From the NCBI RefSeq assembly GCF_000312425.1, contig NZ_HE997181.1, forward strand, positions 1,517,486 to 1,581,485: a DNA stretch of 64,000 bases, written 5' to 3'. Below, piece by piece: positions 18,176-27,526 of this stretch (positions are counted from its first letter, which is position 1; every line of letters begins with the position of its first letter). The DNA is from Reyranella massiliensis 521 (GTDB lineage: Bacteria; Pseudomonadota; Alphaproteobacteria; Reyranellales; Reyranellaceae). The notes below the pieces were generated by a model, which was given only the letters and a program-made list of their open reading frames with translations, ran no database searches and was not told the DNA's origin. Made by a program: the position numbers and the translations under genes.

Positions 18176-19560
18176 CGTCGATTGATGGCCCGGTCGGCGG
18201 TCGGCGCCTGCGTGTCGTCCATTGCGTCGGCTTCTACTTTCCCGATTCGACCGGCGGGACAGAAGTCTATGTCCGCGACCTCGTCTCGGCGCTGGCGCGT
18301 CATGCGATCGACGGCACGATCATCGCGGCAACGGACGAGGGTTACGACCGATACAAGTGGCATGGTGTCGATGTCGTGCGCTATCCGATCGATGCGATCA
18401 ATGTTCCTTCTATTCCCGCGTCCGGATTGATTCCGCAGCGACGCCGCTCGGTTTTCCAGGATATCGTGGAAGAGGCGGCGCCGGATATTTTCCATCTGCA
18501 TTCGTGGACCAGTGGCGCGGGCCTCGGTCACCTGCGGCAGGTGGCGAGGATGGGGATCCCGTCGATCGTCACCATGCATGTGCCGTCGGCGCTGTGCATG
18601 CGCGGCACGATGCTGCTCTACGGCAAGGGAGCCTGTGACGGGCGTATCGACGCCCGGCGATGCGCGCGATGCTGGGCCTTGCATCGCGGGTTTCCGGGGC
18701 CGGCGGCGTGGCTGGTGTCGATGCTGCCGCAGTGGGATGCGACCGATAGCGAGATATCGCGAATGTCTCCTCGTGCCGCGGCGCTGCTCTCCATTACGGC
18801 AAGTGCGGCGACCAAGGCACGACAACTACGGTCGATGGCGACGCTTTCCGAACGCATCGTGGCGCCCAGCCAATGGGTACGTTCCGCTCTCGTCGCCAAC
18901 GCGATCCCGCCCGAGAAAATCGTCGTGTCGGCGCAGGCTGCCAGTGAAACCTTCGTCGAACGCAGTCGACGGGTACGCGAACGCGACGACAGTCGCGAGA
19001 TCGTCATCGGTTTTCTGGGGCGCCTCGAAGCGTACAAAGGCGCGGACTTGATCATCAAGGCCCTGGCACGGGTGCCGAAGGACTTGCCCGTCCGCCTGCG
19101 CATCGCCGGTACCGGCACCGAACCGGCCTATGTGCATGCGATCGAGCAGGCGGCGAAGCGCGACTCCCGGATCGAAATGATCGGTCTCGTTGAACATGAA
19201 GAGGTGCCGAAGTTTCTGGAATCGATCGACGTTCTTGCCGTGCCGTCGCGCTACATGGAAACGGGACCGATCGTCGTGCAGGAGGCACAGGCGCTGGGGA
19301 TCCCTGTCATGGGTGCCAATCTCGGCGGCATTGCAGAGCGCGTACGCGACGGAACGGATGGCTGGCTTCTCCCGTTCGACGATCCGCGCCCGTGGACGGA
19401 GACGATGATCAAGGCGGTCACGAATCGTGACGAGCTCGCGCGTCTGTCGAGCAATATGCGTCGGAGCCGGACCATCGGCGATGTCGCTTCCGACATGGCG
19501 ACCCTCTATCTCGACGTCATGGCCGCACGGAAGGTACGGACCGCCGGGAAAGCCCGATAG
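18172..19560 (+). CDS. Glycosyltransferase, GT4 family with cysteine cluster
   Basis: 462 residues from the ATG that overlaps the preceding stop. It begins RVVHCVGFYFPDSTGGTEVYVRDL and ends with the GT4 block METGPIVVQEAQALGIPVMGANLGGIAE. A mid-region Cys cluster (residues ~140-170: LCMRGTMLL, GACDGRID, RCARCW) is seen in a subset of GT4 enzymes and may bind metal or stabilise the acceptor site. Donor and acceptor unknown. An 83-bp intergenic gap follows. Confidence 0.92.
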   Translation: MTSIDGPVGGRRLRVVHCVGFYFPDSTGGTEVYVRDLVSALARHAIDGTIIAATDEGYDRYKWHGVDVVRYPIDAINVPSIPASGLIPQRRRSVFQDIVEEAAPDIFHLHSWTSGAGLGHLRQVARMGIPSIVTMHVPSALCMRGTMLLYGKGACDGRIDARRCARCWALHRGFPGPAAWLVSMLPQWDATDSEISRMSPRAAALLSITASAATKARQLRSMATLSERIVAPSQWVRSALVANAIPPEKIVVSAQAASETFVERSRRVRERDDSREIVIGFLGRLEAYKGADLIIKALARVPKDLPVRLRIAGTGTEPAYVHAIEQAAKRDSRIEMIGLVEHEEVPKFLESIDVLAVPSRYMETGPIVVQEAQALGIPVMGANLGGIAERVRDGTDGWLLPFDDPRPWTETMIKAVTNRDELARLSSNMRRSRTIGDVASDMATLYLDVMAARKVRTAGKAR

Positions 19561-19643
19561 GGTGCGACTGCATCGACCTGTTTCGTTGGGTCGCAATTTC
19601 TTGTTCTCAGTGGCAGTGCAGTTTAGGTTTGCGCCGTCTCGCC

Positions 19644-20639
19644 ATGCACACTCGGCCGCCCCTCAACCTATTCTATGAAGAGCCTGATGCGGACCGATGG
19701 ACGCGCTTCGATCGCTATCCACGCCGCGTCGCACGCTGGGCATTGCGAGGCCCCAAGCAGCCCGGCGGTACGATGCGTGCGTATCTCAATTTGCGGGCGG
19801 GGCTCGATCGGCTGGGCGTGCGCTATCGTGCCAATGATTTCCGCTATCTCCAAGCCAATCCCGACGAACTGGCCTGTGTGATCGGTCAGCCGTTCGTCCT
19901 CAACAAACTGCCGCTCCAGACGCCGATCCTTTTCGGAACGTCGATCTACAATCATCCCAACGACAATCCCGATTTGCCGCGGCAACGACCGATCCGTCGC
20001 GTGCTGGTGCCGTGCGCCTGGACAGTGAGCATGTTCTCGGCCGTCTGGCCGGGGCTTGTCAGCGCCTGGCCAACGGGCATCGACACCGACCGCTGGTCAT
20101 TGTCGATGCGCGCCAACAAGGATGTCGATGTCCTGATCTACGACAAGATCGTATGGCACCGCCCGCGGTACCTGCGCACCATCGTCGAGCCGCTGGTCGC
20201 CGAGTTGCGTCGCCGCAATCTCAGCTTTCAGGTGCTGCGCTATGGTTCCTATCGCGAAGAACAGCTCCACAAGCTCAGCCGGCGCGCGCGTTCGATGGTC
20301 TATCTCAGCCATCACGAGACGCAGGGAATTGCGGCGCAGCAGATGCTGTCTTCCGGCATTCCGCTCTTCGCTTGGGATCGTGGCGGTCTCTGGAAGGACC
20401 CTGCCTACGCGCCCCATCACGTGCGTTTCGCGCCCGTGACGTCGGTGCCTTACTGGGATGAGCGCTGCGGCGTGAAGTTCAAGAGTGGCGTCGATCTTCT
20501 GCCGGCTTTCGACGAATTCTGGTTTGGCGTCGAGGCGGGGATATTCGCGCCACGAGATATGATCGTGGAGAGTTTGACGCTTGAGCAGCGTGCCAAAGCC
20601 TATCTCGACCTGGTCGACCGATTCGGTGGAGTGTCCTGA
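19644..20639 (+). CDS. Glycosyltransferase-like protein
   Basis: 331 residues if started at ATG 19644; a TTG at 19629 is an alternative. GT-B features are partial: LVPCAWTVSMFSAVWPGLVSAWPTGID resembles the inter-domain region of GT1/GT4 proteins, and MVYLSHHETQGIAAQQMLSSGIPLFAWDRGG sits where the EX7E block would be, with Glu retained early. Function as a sugar transferase is likely, not certain. The stop overlaps the next gene's ATG by one base. Confidence 0.7.
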   Translation: MHTRPPLNLFYEEPDADRWTRFDRYPRRVARWALRGPKQPGGTMRAYLNLRAGLDRLGVRYRANDFRYLQANPDELACVIGQPFVLNKLPLQTPILFGTSIYNHPNDNPDLPRQRPIRRVLVPCAWTVSMFSAVWPGLVSAWPTGIDTDRWSLSMRANKDVDVLIYDKIVWHRPRYLRTIVEPLVAELRRRNLSFQVLRYGSYREEQLHKLSRRARSMVYLSHHETQGIAAQQMLSSGIPLFAWDRGGLWKDPAYAPHHVRFAPVTSVPYWDERCGVKFKSGVDLLPAFDEFWFGVEAGIFAPRDMIVESLTLEQRAKAYLDLVDRFGGVS

Positions 20640-21316
20640 TGATTAGTGGTCTCAAGGGTCTGTTCAGCAGGTTGGCCTACTGGGTGAACGACGTCTTTCC
20701 CAATGCCAAGTCGCTGGTTCCCAAACCGCTGCATCGGTTCGTGCTGCTGCGCATCGTCGGCATGAACGATCAATACGAAAGGATGCTGCGCGAAAACCCC
20801 GAGCGCCTGTTCCTGCAGAACGAAGCGCTGCCGTGGGTGAGCGCTTCCTACAAGCAGGTGCTGTTCGTCGGAACGGCGGTCTACACCTATCAGTACGAGA
20901 AGCTGTTCGCTGACGATCCGGACCGCTACACGACCATCGACCGCAATCCCTCCACCAAGGTCTGGGGCAGCAAGCACCATATCGTGGCGCCTATCGAGCA
21001 GATCAGCCAGCACAGGCCGCCCGGCTTTTTCGACTGCATCGTTCTCAGTGGCGTGCTGGCCTACCGTATCCCAGAACATGGCGACTACGGTCTCGTCGAG
21101 CAGGATGACCTTCGGGCGCTGCTGAAAGTGCTCCACGGCGTCATGCGCCCGGGCGGCCTGCTCCTGGTGGGATGGAACCTCCGCGACATGGCGCAATCGC
21201 TTTCCCAGCTCGGCCTGCTCGAACCGTATTTTGTACCGACCGACAAGACACCCTGGGGGGTGCGGAAGGAGTTTCCGGGCGACCCGCACGCCTTCGAGTT
21301 CTACGAGAGGCGTTGA
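20639..21316 (+). CDS. Methyltransferase-like protein
   Basis: 225 residues. A weak class I methyltransferase pattern is visible: VLFVGTAVYTYQYEKLF in the motif I position (FVGT rather than the usual GxGxG), TTIDRNPSTKVWG with an acidic residue ending strand 2, and GVMRPGGLLLVGWNL as the strand 5 region. The glycine-rich loop is degenerate, so SAM binding is uncertain. It is coupled to the preceding transferase, and its stop lies 6 bp from the convergent PIG-L gene. A chain-modifying role is inference. Confidence 0.6.
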   Translation: MISGLKGLFSRLAYWVNDVFPNAKSLVPKPLHRFVLLRIVGMNDQYERMLRENPERLFLQNEALPWVSASYKQVLFVGTAVYTYQYEKLFADDPDRYTTIDRNPSTKVWGSKHHIVAPIEQISQHRPPGFFDCIVLSGVLAYRIPEHGDYGLVEQDDLRALLKVLHGVMRPGGLLLVGWNLRDMAQSLSQLGLLEPYFVPTDKTPWGVRKEFPGDPHAFEFYERR

Positions 21317-21322
21317 GGCGGC

Positions 21323-22381
21323 TCAGCGGTCGGAGACGCCGCGCTCGGCATCCCAGTCGGTGATCGTGCCCATCCGGCCGATCGTGCCGAGCTGGACCGG
21401 CAGCAGGCGATCGACGATCGAGGCGGGTAGGCGGTGGCGCAGGACCAGAGCCAAGCGCAGATAGGACGACGCGAAGTCGAACGGGTACCGTCGATATTGC
21501 GGCGGCCGATGCACCGTGAGCCGGTCGGGATAGCTGCGGGTCGCAACGAGCGACGGCGCGTTCTGGCTGACGAAGGCCCCAAGCATGCGCCGCTTGGCAG
21601 CGAGTTCGTCTGGATGGAGTCTGACCTTGAGCACGTGCCGCCGATCGACGCTGTCGGGTTCGCCGACATAGACGACAAGGAAGAGCCATCGCGCGGCAAG
21701 CGACAGAATGCGATGGGGCGTGTTCAGCAGCGACACATAAGGACTGTATTCGGGAGCTTCGAACAGATCGAAGCGATCGTTCGGGGTCACGATGGAATCG
21801 ACCAGCGCGGCGACCATGTCGTGATGGATATGGCCTCCCTCGAAGGCCGGCATGACGATCGCGGTCGGGCGGAAGTCGTCGATCAAGTCCCGCAATACGG
21901 CTCTCGCCCGGTCGAGCTTTTCGGGATCGCGACTTTCCAATGGCGGCATCAAGTCGAGAAACAGCAGATCGTCCTCGCTGAGTCCGGCGAGACGCCAGGC
22001 CTCGCGCGCTTCGGCGGCGCGCCTCTCCGGCAAACCGGGGTTCTCGTCCCGCGCGAGATAGGCAATGCGGACGGCGCCGCCCAGGCGGGCGTTCCTGAAG
22101 CCGAGCCCACCGGCTGCAATCACGCAATCGTCTTCGTGCGGGGCCAGGATGAGGAGGCGACCCGGCGAGTTCCAGTCCATCCAGCGCTCGATTGCGGCGA
22201 TCCGCAGCATCGAGAAGCCGGAGAGGCCTAGGAGCATCGTGTAGAAAAGCGCAAAGGGAAGGGTGATCCAGAAGATGCCGGACCCCGTGCCCGCGGAGCA
22301 GGCGAGGAGCCAGAGCAGGGCGGCCACGACCGCCAGAGCCGCAACCACGATCGATGGCCGGAACCCGATATTGAGCTTCAT
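21323..22381 (-). CDS. PIG-L/LmbE-family deacetylase with N-terminal membrane anchor
   Basis: 352 residues. Two N-terminal hydrophobic segments (residues ~8-30 and ~35-58) precede a PIG-L domain with APHEDDCVIAAGG (equivalent of the PHPDDE zinc motif; the second proline is replaced by Glu) and GGHIHHDMV carrying the later zinc-binding His. The family removes N-acetyl groups from GlcNAc-containing substrates such as GlcNAc-PI or bacillithiol precursors; here an N-acetylated sugar of the lipid-linked polysaccharide is plausible. It is transcribed against the surrounding operon. Confidence 0.85.
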   Translation of the reverse strand: MKLNIGFRPSIVVAALAVVAALLWLLACSAGTGSGIFWITLPFALFYTMLLGLSGFSMLRIAAIERWMDWNSPGRLLILAPHEDDCVIAAGGLGFRNARLGGAVRIAYLARDENPGLPERRAAEAREAWRLAGLSEDDLLFLDLMPPLESRDPEKLDRARAVLRDLIDDFRPTAIVMPAFEGGHIHHDMVAALVDSIVTPNDRFDLFEAPEYSPYVSLLNTPHRILSLAARWLFLVVYVGEPDSVDRRHVLKVRLHPDELAAKRRMLGAFVSQNAPSLVATRSYPDRLTVHRPPQYRRYPFDFASSYLRLALVLRHRLPASIVDRLLPVQLGTIGRMGTITDWDAERGVSDR

Positions 22382-22436
22382 TCGATCGCGGCGCCCATCC
22401 CTGTGACACCTATGCTATCAATCGGCCGAGTACATC

Positions 22437-22466
22437 AAGCCCTGCGAAGCCCTGCGAAGCCCTGGA
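22437..22466. repeat. Three tandem 10-bp units in divergent intergenic region
   Basis: AAGCCCTGCG repeated twice exactly and a third time with two changes at the end, between the PIG-L gene and the divergent glycosyltransferase, just upstream of its TTG start. It may be a slippage-prone spacer; no regulatory role can be shown. Confidence 0.6.
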
Positions 22467-22473
22467 CGAGCCC

Positions 22474-23661
22474 TTGCGCCTTCTTCACGTCGTTCCGACC
22501 TACCTCCCTGCGGTGAGATATGGCGGGCCGATCCGTTCGGTCCATGCGCTATGCCGCGAACTGGCTGCGGCAGGCCACGATGTCGAGGTCTTCACGACCA
22601 GCGTCGACGGTCCCACCGACAGCGACGTGCCGCTGATGAAGCCTGTCGATCTGGAAGGGGTAAAGGTCACTTACTTTCCAAGCCGCATCCTGCGCCGTCT
22701 CTACTGGTCGCCGCCGATGCGAAAGGCACTCGATGCTTCGGTTGCGAGTTTCGATGCCGTCCATCTGCATGCCGTTTACCTTTGGCCCATCCTGGCCGGC
22801 GCAAGGGCGGCGCGGGCACGCAATGTTCCGTACGTGATCTCGCCGCGAGGCATGCTCGTGCCGGAGCTTATTCGGCGGAAGAGCCGATGGGTGAAGGAAG
22901 CCTGGATCGGACTGATCGAGCGACCCAACCTCGAGGCGGCCGCGGCGATCCATGCGACATCCACCGTGGAGGCAAGCCACATAGCGAGTTTCGGCTGGCG
23001 CCTGCCGCGCATCGCCATGATTCCGCACGGCGTCGACGATCCGCCGCCGCCGAGTGCGGCGCCTTTGTCGGCTGACGTGGCGGCGGCTATTGCCGGCGGG
23101 CCGATGGTTCTGGCCTTCGGCCGGATCAGTTGGGAGAAGGGGCTCGACCGATTGATCGCAGCGCTCAGTCTGGTGCCAACGGCGCGCGCGGTGATCGCGG
23201 GCGACGATGCTGATGGTCATGCCGCCTTTCTTGCGTCGGAGGCGACGCGGCTCGGCGTGGCGCAACGCGTTACGATCCTGTCGCGTCATGTCAGTGGTGC
23301 CGACAAGGAAGCGCTTTTCGCAGCAGCGCGCCTGTTCGCCATGACGTCGCTGTCGGAGAATTTCGGCATTGCCGCGTTCGAGGCAATGCGGCGTGGCCTG
23401 CCGGTGCTGGCGACGCCCGACGTCGGCATGTCGGAGATCGTGCGCGAGATCGACGCGGGTGCCGTCGTCGAGCCGACGCCGGAAGCGATCGCGGCAGGCT
23501 TGGATCGTCTGTTCGCCGATCCCGAAGCCTGTCGCAGCAAAGGCGAGGCAGGGCGCCGCCACGTCATCGATCATTATGGCTGGCCCGCCATCGCGCGCCG
23601 GATGGCGGACCTCTATCGCTCGATTGTCGATGGGGCGAAGGGGGCGAGGGCCGCGGCATGA
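22474..23661 (+). CDS. Glycosyltransferase, GT4 family
   Basis: 395 residues, start TTG 22474, chosen because RLLHVVPTYLPAVRYGGPIRSVHAL is the standard N-terminal strand and GG loop of this subfamily. The C-terminal SLSENFGIAAFEAMRRGLPVLATPDVG is the EX7E block. ISPRGMLVPELIRRKSRWVKE resembles the acceptor-side loop of WcaC/WbaZ-like enzymes. It overlaps the next gene (ATGA). Confidence 0.92.
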   Translation: MRLLHVVPTYLPAVRYGGPIRSVHALCRELAAAGHDVEVFTTSVDGPTDSDVPLMKPVDLEGVKVTYFPSRILRRLYWSPPMRKALDASVASFDAVHLHAVYLWPILAGARAARARNVPYVISPRGMLVPELIRRKSRWVKEAWIGLIERPNLEAAAAIHATSTVEASHIASFGWRLPRIAMIPHGVDDPPPPSAAPLSADVAAAIAGGPMVLAFGRISWEKGLDRLIAALSLVPTARAVIAGDDADGHAAFLASEATRLGVAQRVTILSRHVSGADKEALFAAARLFAMTSLSENFGIAAFEAMRRGLPVLATPDVGMSEIVREIDAGAVVEPTPEAIAAGLDRLFADPEACRSKGEAGRRHVIDHYGWPAIARRMADLYRSIVDGAKGARAAA

Positions 23662-24842
23662 TGGAGCTGCTTGCCCGCAGTCCGTTCGATCTCGCGGAGA
23701 AGCGGCTTGTCATCATCGCAGATTGGCTGCCGCCGGATTTCGGGGCAGTCGGCCAGTACATGCAAATGCGGGCGGAAGCGCTAGCAGAGAGGGGGCACGA
23801 TGTAACGCTTGTCGGCCTCTCGTCCGCTGCCGGTTCGACGACGCGCACCACGAGGGGCAAGGGCACGCTGACCGAGATTCGCCTCCGGACGCGACCAGTG
23901 CCGCGCGCGTCTCTGGCCGGCCGGCTGTGGTGGACCATTACGGCCAATCTGCGTCTGCTCACAGCGGCGTTCGGTCGATTGCGCGCTGCTGACGGCATCC
24001 TGTTTACCGGCTCGCCGCCGTTCTTGATCCACTTTCTCGTGCCCCTGAAGTTTCTGTGGCGCGGGCGTTTGGTCTACCGCATCACCGATTTTCATCCCGA
24101 ATGCCTGATCGCCGCCCAGCCGCGGCCCTCATGGGCGCTTGGGCTGATCCTGGCGTTGACGAATTTCTGGCGGCGACGGGTCGATGGTTTCGAGGTCCTG
24201 GGGCAGGACCAAGTCCGCCGTCTCACCGAAACGGGCATACCGGCCGATCGCATGACACTCGTGCGTGATGGTTCGCCGGTCTCATTCGAGGCCGGCGGGG
24301 AGGCGATGCCATTGCCCCGCGAACTCGAGGGTACTTGCGTCCTGCTCTATGCCGGCAACTACGGCGTCGCCCACGAGGTGGAGACTGTTGCGGCTGGCTA
24401 CGAGCGCCATCACCGGCTGGGGAGCGGGCGAGTCCGCCTGTGGCTTAGTGCCACAGGAGCCGGTGCCGATGCGCTTGCTGCGAGGTTTCAGGACGGGGGG
24501 CTTCCCTTCCATCGCTCGCCGCCGGTGCCGCTAAAGCAGCTGGCGGCGCTCTTGCGGGCGCCGGCCGCTCATCTCGTCACCTTGCGAGATGCTTTTGTCG
24601 GCTTTGTCTTGCCCTCGAAGATCTACGCCTGCGTGGATTCGGGAAAGCCGGTGCTCTTTGTCGGAAGCGCCCGCTCGGATGTCGATCTGCTCGCCCGCCC
24701 TTCTCCAGCCGGCTACTGGCGGGTCGATTGCGGCGACGCAGCGGGATTTGCGGCGGTATTGGAGGGGGTGGCTGACAAAGCCGCGGCTTCGGTCGTCGCG
24801 GAGGGCTCGAAGGGCGATGATATTGCTAGGCATTCGCTGTAA
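23658..24842 (+). CDS. Glycosyltransferase, WbuB-like GT4
   Basis: 394 residues. The N-terminus LVIIADWLPPDFGAVGQYMQMRAEALAERGHDVTLV and the mid-segment YRITDFHPECLIA match WbuB-type transferases (fucosyl or GlcNAc transferases in O-antigen loci). The C-terminal FVLPSKIYACVDSGKPVLFVGS replaces the usual EX7E with the PSKxY variant of this group. It is the last gene of the rightward glycosyltransferase run before a 355-bp gap. Confidence 0.88.
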   Translation: MMELLARSPFDLAEKRLVIIADWLPPDFGAVGQYMQMRAEALAERGHDVTLVGLSSAAGSTTRTTRGKGTLTEIRLRTRPVPRASLAGRLWWTITANLRLLTAAFGRLRAADGILFTGSPPFLIHFLVPLKFLWRGRLVYRITDFHPECLIAAQPRPSWALGLILALTNFWRRRVDGFEVLGQDQVRRLTETGIPADRMTLVRDGSPVSFEAGGEAMPLPRELEGTCVLLYAGNYGVAHEVETVAAGYERHHRLGSGRVRLWLSATGAGADALAARFQDGGLPFHRSPPVPLKQLAALLRAPAAHLVTLRDAFVGFVLPSKIYACVDSGKPVLFVGSARSDVDLLARPSPAGYWRVDCGDAAGFAAVLEGVADKAAASVVAEGSKGDDIARHSL

Positions 24843-25197
24843 CAATGCCGTGTAATGTACTGAGGGTTGGTGATATTATTCCTTTTGAGAGATCGATATT
24901 TTATTTGCACAAAGAGTGCTGTTTTAGGGTTTGTAATCAAAACTGATTGTCGATGAGGCCGGGGACGGCCCACGATCCCAGATATGCCGTATTCGTGCGG
25001 GAATTTGGTTCGCAGGAGCGTCGATATGCTTGGAACAGGAGATTTGCCCAAGCCTGCAGGCTTCGTGAGGTCTTGGCTTCCTGCGTGCGAATCTGTATTT
25101 TACGTGCAAGACTTGGGTGGGACCGCTTCGGAAGCGCCGATTCGGACCAAGCAGAATCGAGAGCTCCTTCTAAATGATCGTGAAGTGGGAACACCGC
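24843..25197. promoter_or_regulatory. AT-rich intergenic region before the export gene block
   Basis: 355 bp without a convincing gene. Its left half (24850-24950) is much more AT-rich than the surroundings and is the likely promoter for the downstream secreted protein, beta-barrel and Wza-like genes, but I cannot fix -35/-10 hexamers with confidence. A perfect 14-bp palindrome, AAGCCTGCAGGCTT, lies at 25050-25063 and could be an operator. Confidence 0.4.
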
Positions 25198-26106
25198 ATG
25201 ATCGGGTTGGGTGTTATGTTTAATATTGCACTCAAGACGCAGGGTCTTGTTGCGTTGTCGGTTCTTCTCTCTGCGACGGCTGCTTATGGGCAGCGCGGAC
25301 CGGAGTTGGCGCAGGCATTGCCGGCGTCGCCGGAGCTTGCCCAAGCTCGGTCAGGCAATCCCGAACTTGCTCAGGGGCAGCCGAGTGGGCCGCAGCTGGG
25401 CAGCGGTCCGCAGCAAGGTGCGAATCCACTCGCGGGCAGCGGTCCACTGCAGGCAGGCGGCCCGCTTCAGGGCGCGGGGCCGTTGCAGGGTGGGGCGCCG
25501 CCGATGAATGTTTCCGGCGATCCACAGCAGGGCCAGCAGGGGTCGCTTCAAAGCGCGGGGCCTTTGCAGAGTGCCGGACCGCTCCAAGGGGCTGGTCCTC
25601 TACAGGGGGCAGGTCCCCTGCAGAGCACGGGGCCGTTGCAGGGAGCGGCTCCTTTGCAGAGCGCTGCTCCTCTTCAGAATTCCGGGCCTTTGCAGACGGC
25701 CATGCCGCTGCAGAATACGGCTCCGACCCCCGGCAATCTGGGCGGGCTGGAAGGCATGCCGCCGCAACTCGGCGGCTTGGCATTTCAGGCAGCCGGGCCG
25801 ACTGGCGGGCCTCTGCCCGCCGAGGCCTTCGTCCCCGCAACTCCTGGAAGTATGAACCAACTGGTGGCGCAGTTGCTTGGCGGTCCGAACGGTACGTCGC
25901 CGGCAACACTGGCCAGCATCGTGAATCTCGTGACGCCTCCCGGCACCACGTCCGGCCCCGGCTCTACGCCGCCTCAGACATCGTCTCCACTCACCCCGGT
26001 GACAACGCCGCCGCCGACTGGGCCGACGTTCATCCCACCTGGCCAGACTGGGCAGCTGCCTCCTGTGTACGATGTGCCGACGCAGAATCGCACGAGCGGC
26101 AGCTGA
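25198..26106 (+). CDS. Secreted low-complexity protein with PELAQ and PLQ repeats
   Basis: 302 residues from ATG 25198 (GGGA upstream); ATG 25174 or 25216 are alternatives. I recognise no family. A signal peptide ends near AYG-Q (residues ~8-31). PELAQ occurs at residues 35, 45 and 55 in a perfect decapeptide period. PLQ occurs at 83, 89, 95 and, with an S variant at 116, every six residues to 170. The C-terminal 100 residues are rich in Pro, Thr and Gly. No membrane segment follows the signal peptide, so it is exported to the periplasm or beyond. Context before an outer-membrane barrel and Wza-like lipoprotein suggests a role in polymer secretion or the matrix (inference). Confidence 0.75.
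   Translation: MIGLGVMFNIALKTQGLVALSVLLSATAAYGQRGPELAQALPASPELAQARSGNPELAQGQPSGPQLGSGPQQGANPLAGSGPLQAGGPLQGAGPLQGGAPPMNVSGDPQQGQQGSLQSAGPLQSAGPLQGAGPLQGAGPLQSTGPLQGAAPLQSAAPLQNSGPLQTAMPLQNTAPTPGNLGGLEGMPPQLGGLAFQAAGPTGGPLPAEAFVPATPGSMNQLVAQLLGGPNGTSPATLASIVNLVTPPGTTSGPGSTPPQTSSPLTPVTTPPPTGPTFIPPGQTGQLPPVYDVPTQNRTSGS
25444..25713 (+). repeat. 18-bp coding repeat encoding x-G-P-L-Q-x hexapeptides
   Basis: Three PLQ units, an interruption, then ten consecutive units in exact six-residue register. The third codon positions and the variable residues differ between units, so the array is old enough to have diverged or is selected at protein level. Confidence 0.85.
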
Positions 26107-26176
26107 CGTTCTGAGTCCGCGCTGGAATTTCTTTCCTCCGACGCTCGGACCCATTCCTGGATGGCATGTCAGCTCC

Positions 26177-27526
26177 ATGACTATTAGTGCGAGTCGCTCG
26201 CAATTAGTCTGGTCCCCCGTTCTGGGATGGGTCCTGCTGACCTGTGCCACCGCGGTGGCGCAGGCTCAGGATTCGACACCGGCACCGGCCGCCCAGACGT
26301 TGCAAGAGCAGACACCACAAGTCGATCTTCCCGTTGGAGTGCCCGCCTCGGGGTCAGGCGAAGGCACAACTCGCGGTGAAGTGGGCATAGGGATCGGCGC
26401 TTTCACGCTCTACCCATCGTTGGACGTCCAGGTGGGCTACGACAGCAACGTCTTCGCCACTCCGGCGCCGACCTCCGGTTCGATGTACACGCACATCCGT
26501 CCGGCGCTGGAGCTTCGCTCCGATTGGATAAGGCATGAAGTCAGGGTGCTCGCCAACGGCGGCTTCGGCTTCTATCCCTCGGCGTCCAGCCAGAACTACC
26601 AGAACTACCTGTTCCAGTTCGATGGCAAGCTCGATATCCGCTACGATTTCTATGCTACCGGCATGATCGCTGCCCGGCGGGCGACCGAGGCACTCGGCAC
26701 ACCAAACACCGAGTTTGCGACAGCGCCGACAGTGGTCGATACGATTCCGGTAGAGTTCAATCTCTACCAACGGTTCAATCGATTCTTCTATCGCGCTACA
26801 GCCGCCGGGACCCGCTACTGGTACTACGACAACAGCATTATTACCGCCGGTGGCTTGCCGGCAGCGAGCCGTGATCGTACCGAATACGAGCAGCGCATTC
26901 GGCTCGGATACGAGGTCAACGAGGATCTCGCGCTTTGGGTCGCGCCGAGCTTCCAGCAGCGCATCTACGATACTTACATCAACGCGGCTGGCCAGGCGCG
27001 TGATTCGATCGGCTGGGGCCTGAACTTCGGTGCGACCTGGACAGTCGGGCGAAAGACCAAGCTGGAAGGCTTCATCGGCTATCAGCAGCTGTCGTACATC
27101 GCCGATGGCAGTTCGACGCCTGCGACCGTGTTTGGCTTGTCCGGTTCCTGGAATGGCTACGAGCCACTGACCATCCGCCCATCGATCAGCCGGACCATCA
27201 ACGAATCCGCTTACAGCGCCTATCAGAATTACGTCTCCACGACGGTCGGCGTCGATTTCACCTATGAAATCCATGATGCCTGGACGGCGGTCGGCGGAAC
27301 CTCGATCAATACAGCGGACTTCAACCCCGCCGCGGGCGTCGCCAACACCAATCCGCGCACCGACTATTATTGGAAGGCGTCGCTCGGCCTCCAATACAGT
27401 TTCCGGCCGCAACTCTCGATCGGTCCGCTCTATGAGCACACGACCGGCTGGACCAGTGACCCGAGTGCAGGTGGGCCGCAGTACTCGCGCGATCAGTTCT
27501 CAATTCGTTTCGTGGCCAAGCGGTGA
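26177..27526 (+). CDS. Outer-membrane beta-barrel protein (putative porin-2 type)
   Basis: 449 residues from ATG 26177. A signal peptide (SPVLGWVLLTCATAVAQAQ) is followed by a short disordered linker, then ~370 residues of alternating amphipathic strands (YPSLDVQVGYDSNVFAT, LEGFIGYQQLSYIA, ASLGLQYSFRPQLSIGPLYEHT), ending in a basic Phe-rich last strand FSIRFVAKR. The pattern matches the outer-membrane beta-barrel family found in exopolysaccharide loci of Proteobacteria. It may be the outer-membrane conduit or a surface anchor for the polymer. The stop overlaps the start of the Wza-like gene. Confidence 0.82.
   Translation: MTISASRSQLVWSPVLGWVLLTCATAVAQAQDSTPAPAAQTLQEQTPQVDLPVGVPASGSGEGTTRGEVGIGIGAFTLYPSLDVQVGYDSNVFATPAPTSGSMYTHIRPALELRSDWIRHEVRVLANGGFGFYPSASSQNYQNYLFQFDGKLDIRYDFYATGMIAARRATEALGTPNTEFATAPTVVDTIPVEFNLYQRFNRFFYRATAAGTRYWYYDNSIITAGGLPAASRDRTEYEQRIRLGYEVNEDLALWVAPSFQQRIYDTYINAAGQARDSIGWGLNFGATWTVGRKTKLEGFIGYQQLSYIADGSSTPATVFGLSGSWNGYEPLTIRPSISRTINESAYSAYQNYVSTTVGVDFTYEIHDAWTAVGGTSINTADFNPAAGVANTNPRTDYYWKASLGLQYSFRPQLSIGPLYEHTTGWTSDPSAGGPQYSRDQFSIRFVAKR

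Noticed and set aside
21141..22409. Second minus-strand frame of 422 codons at the PIG-L gene
   Set aside because: Frame-shifted overlap of the PIG-L deacetylase, which carries the recognisable zinc motifs.
25050..25063. Perfect 14-bp palindrome AAGCCTGCAGGCTT as a defined operator
   Set aside because: Single copy without known regulator; mentioned under the intergenic entry only.
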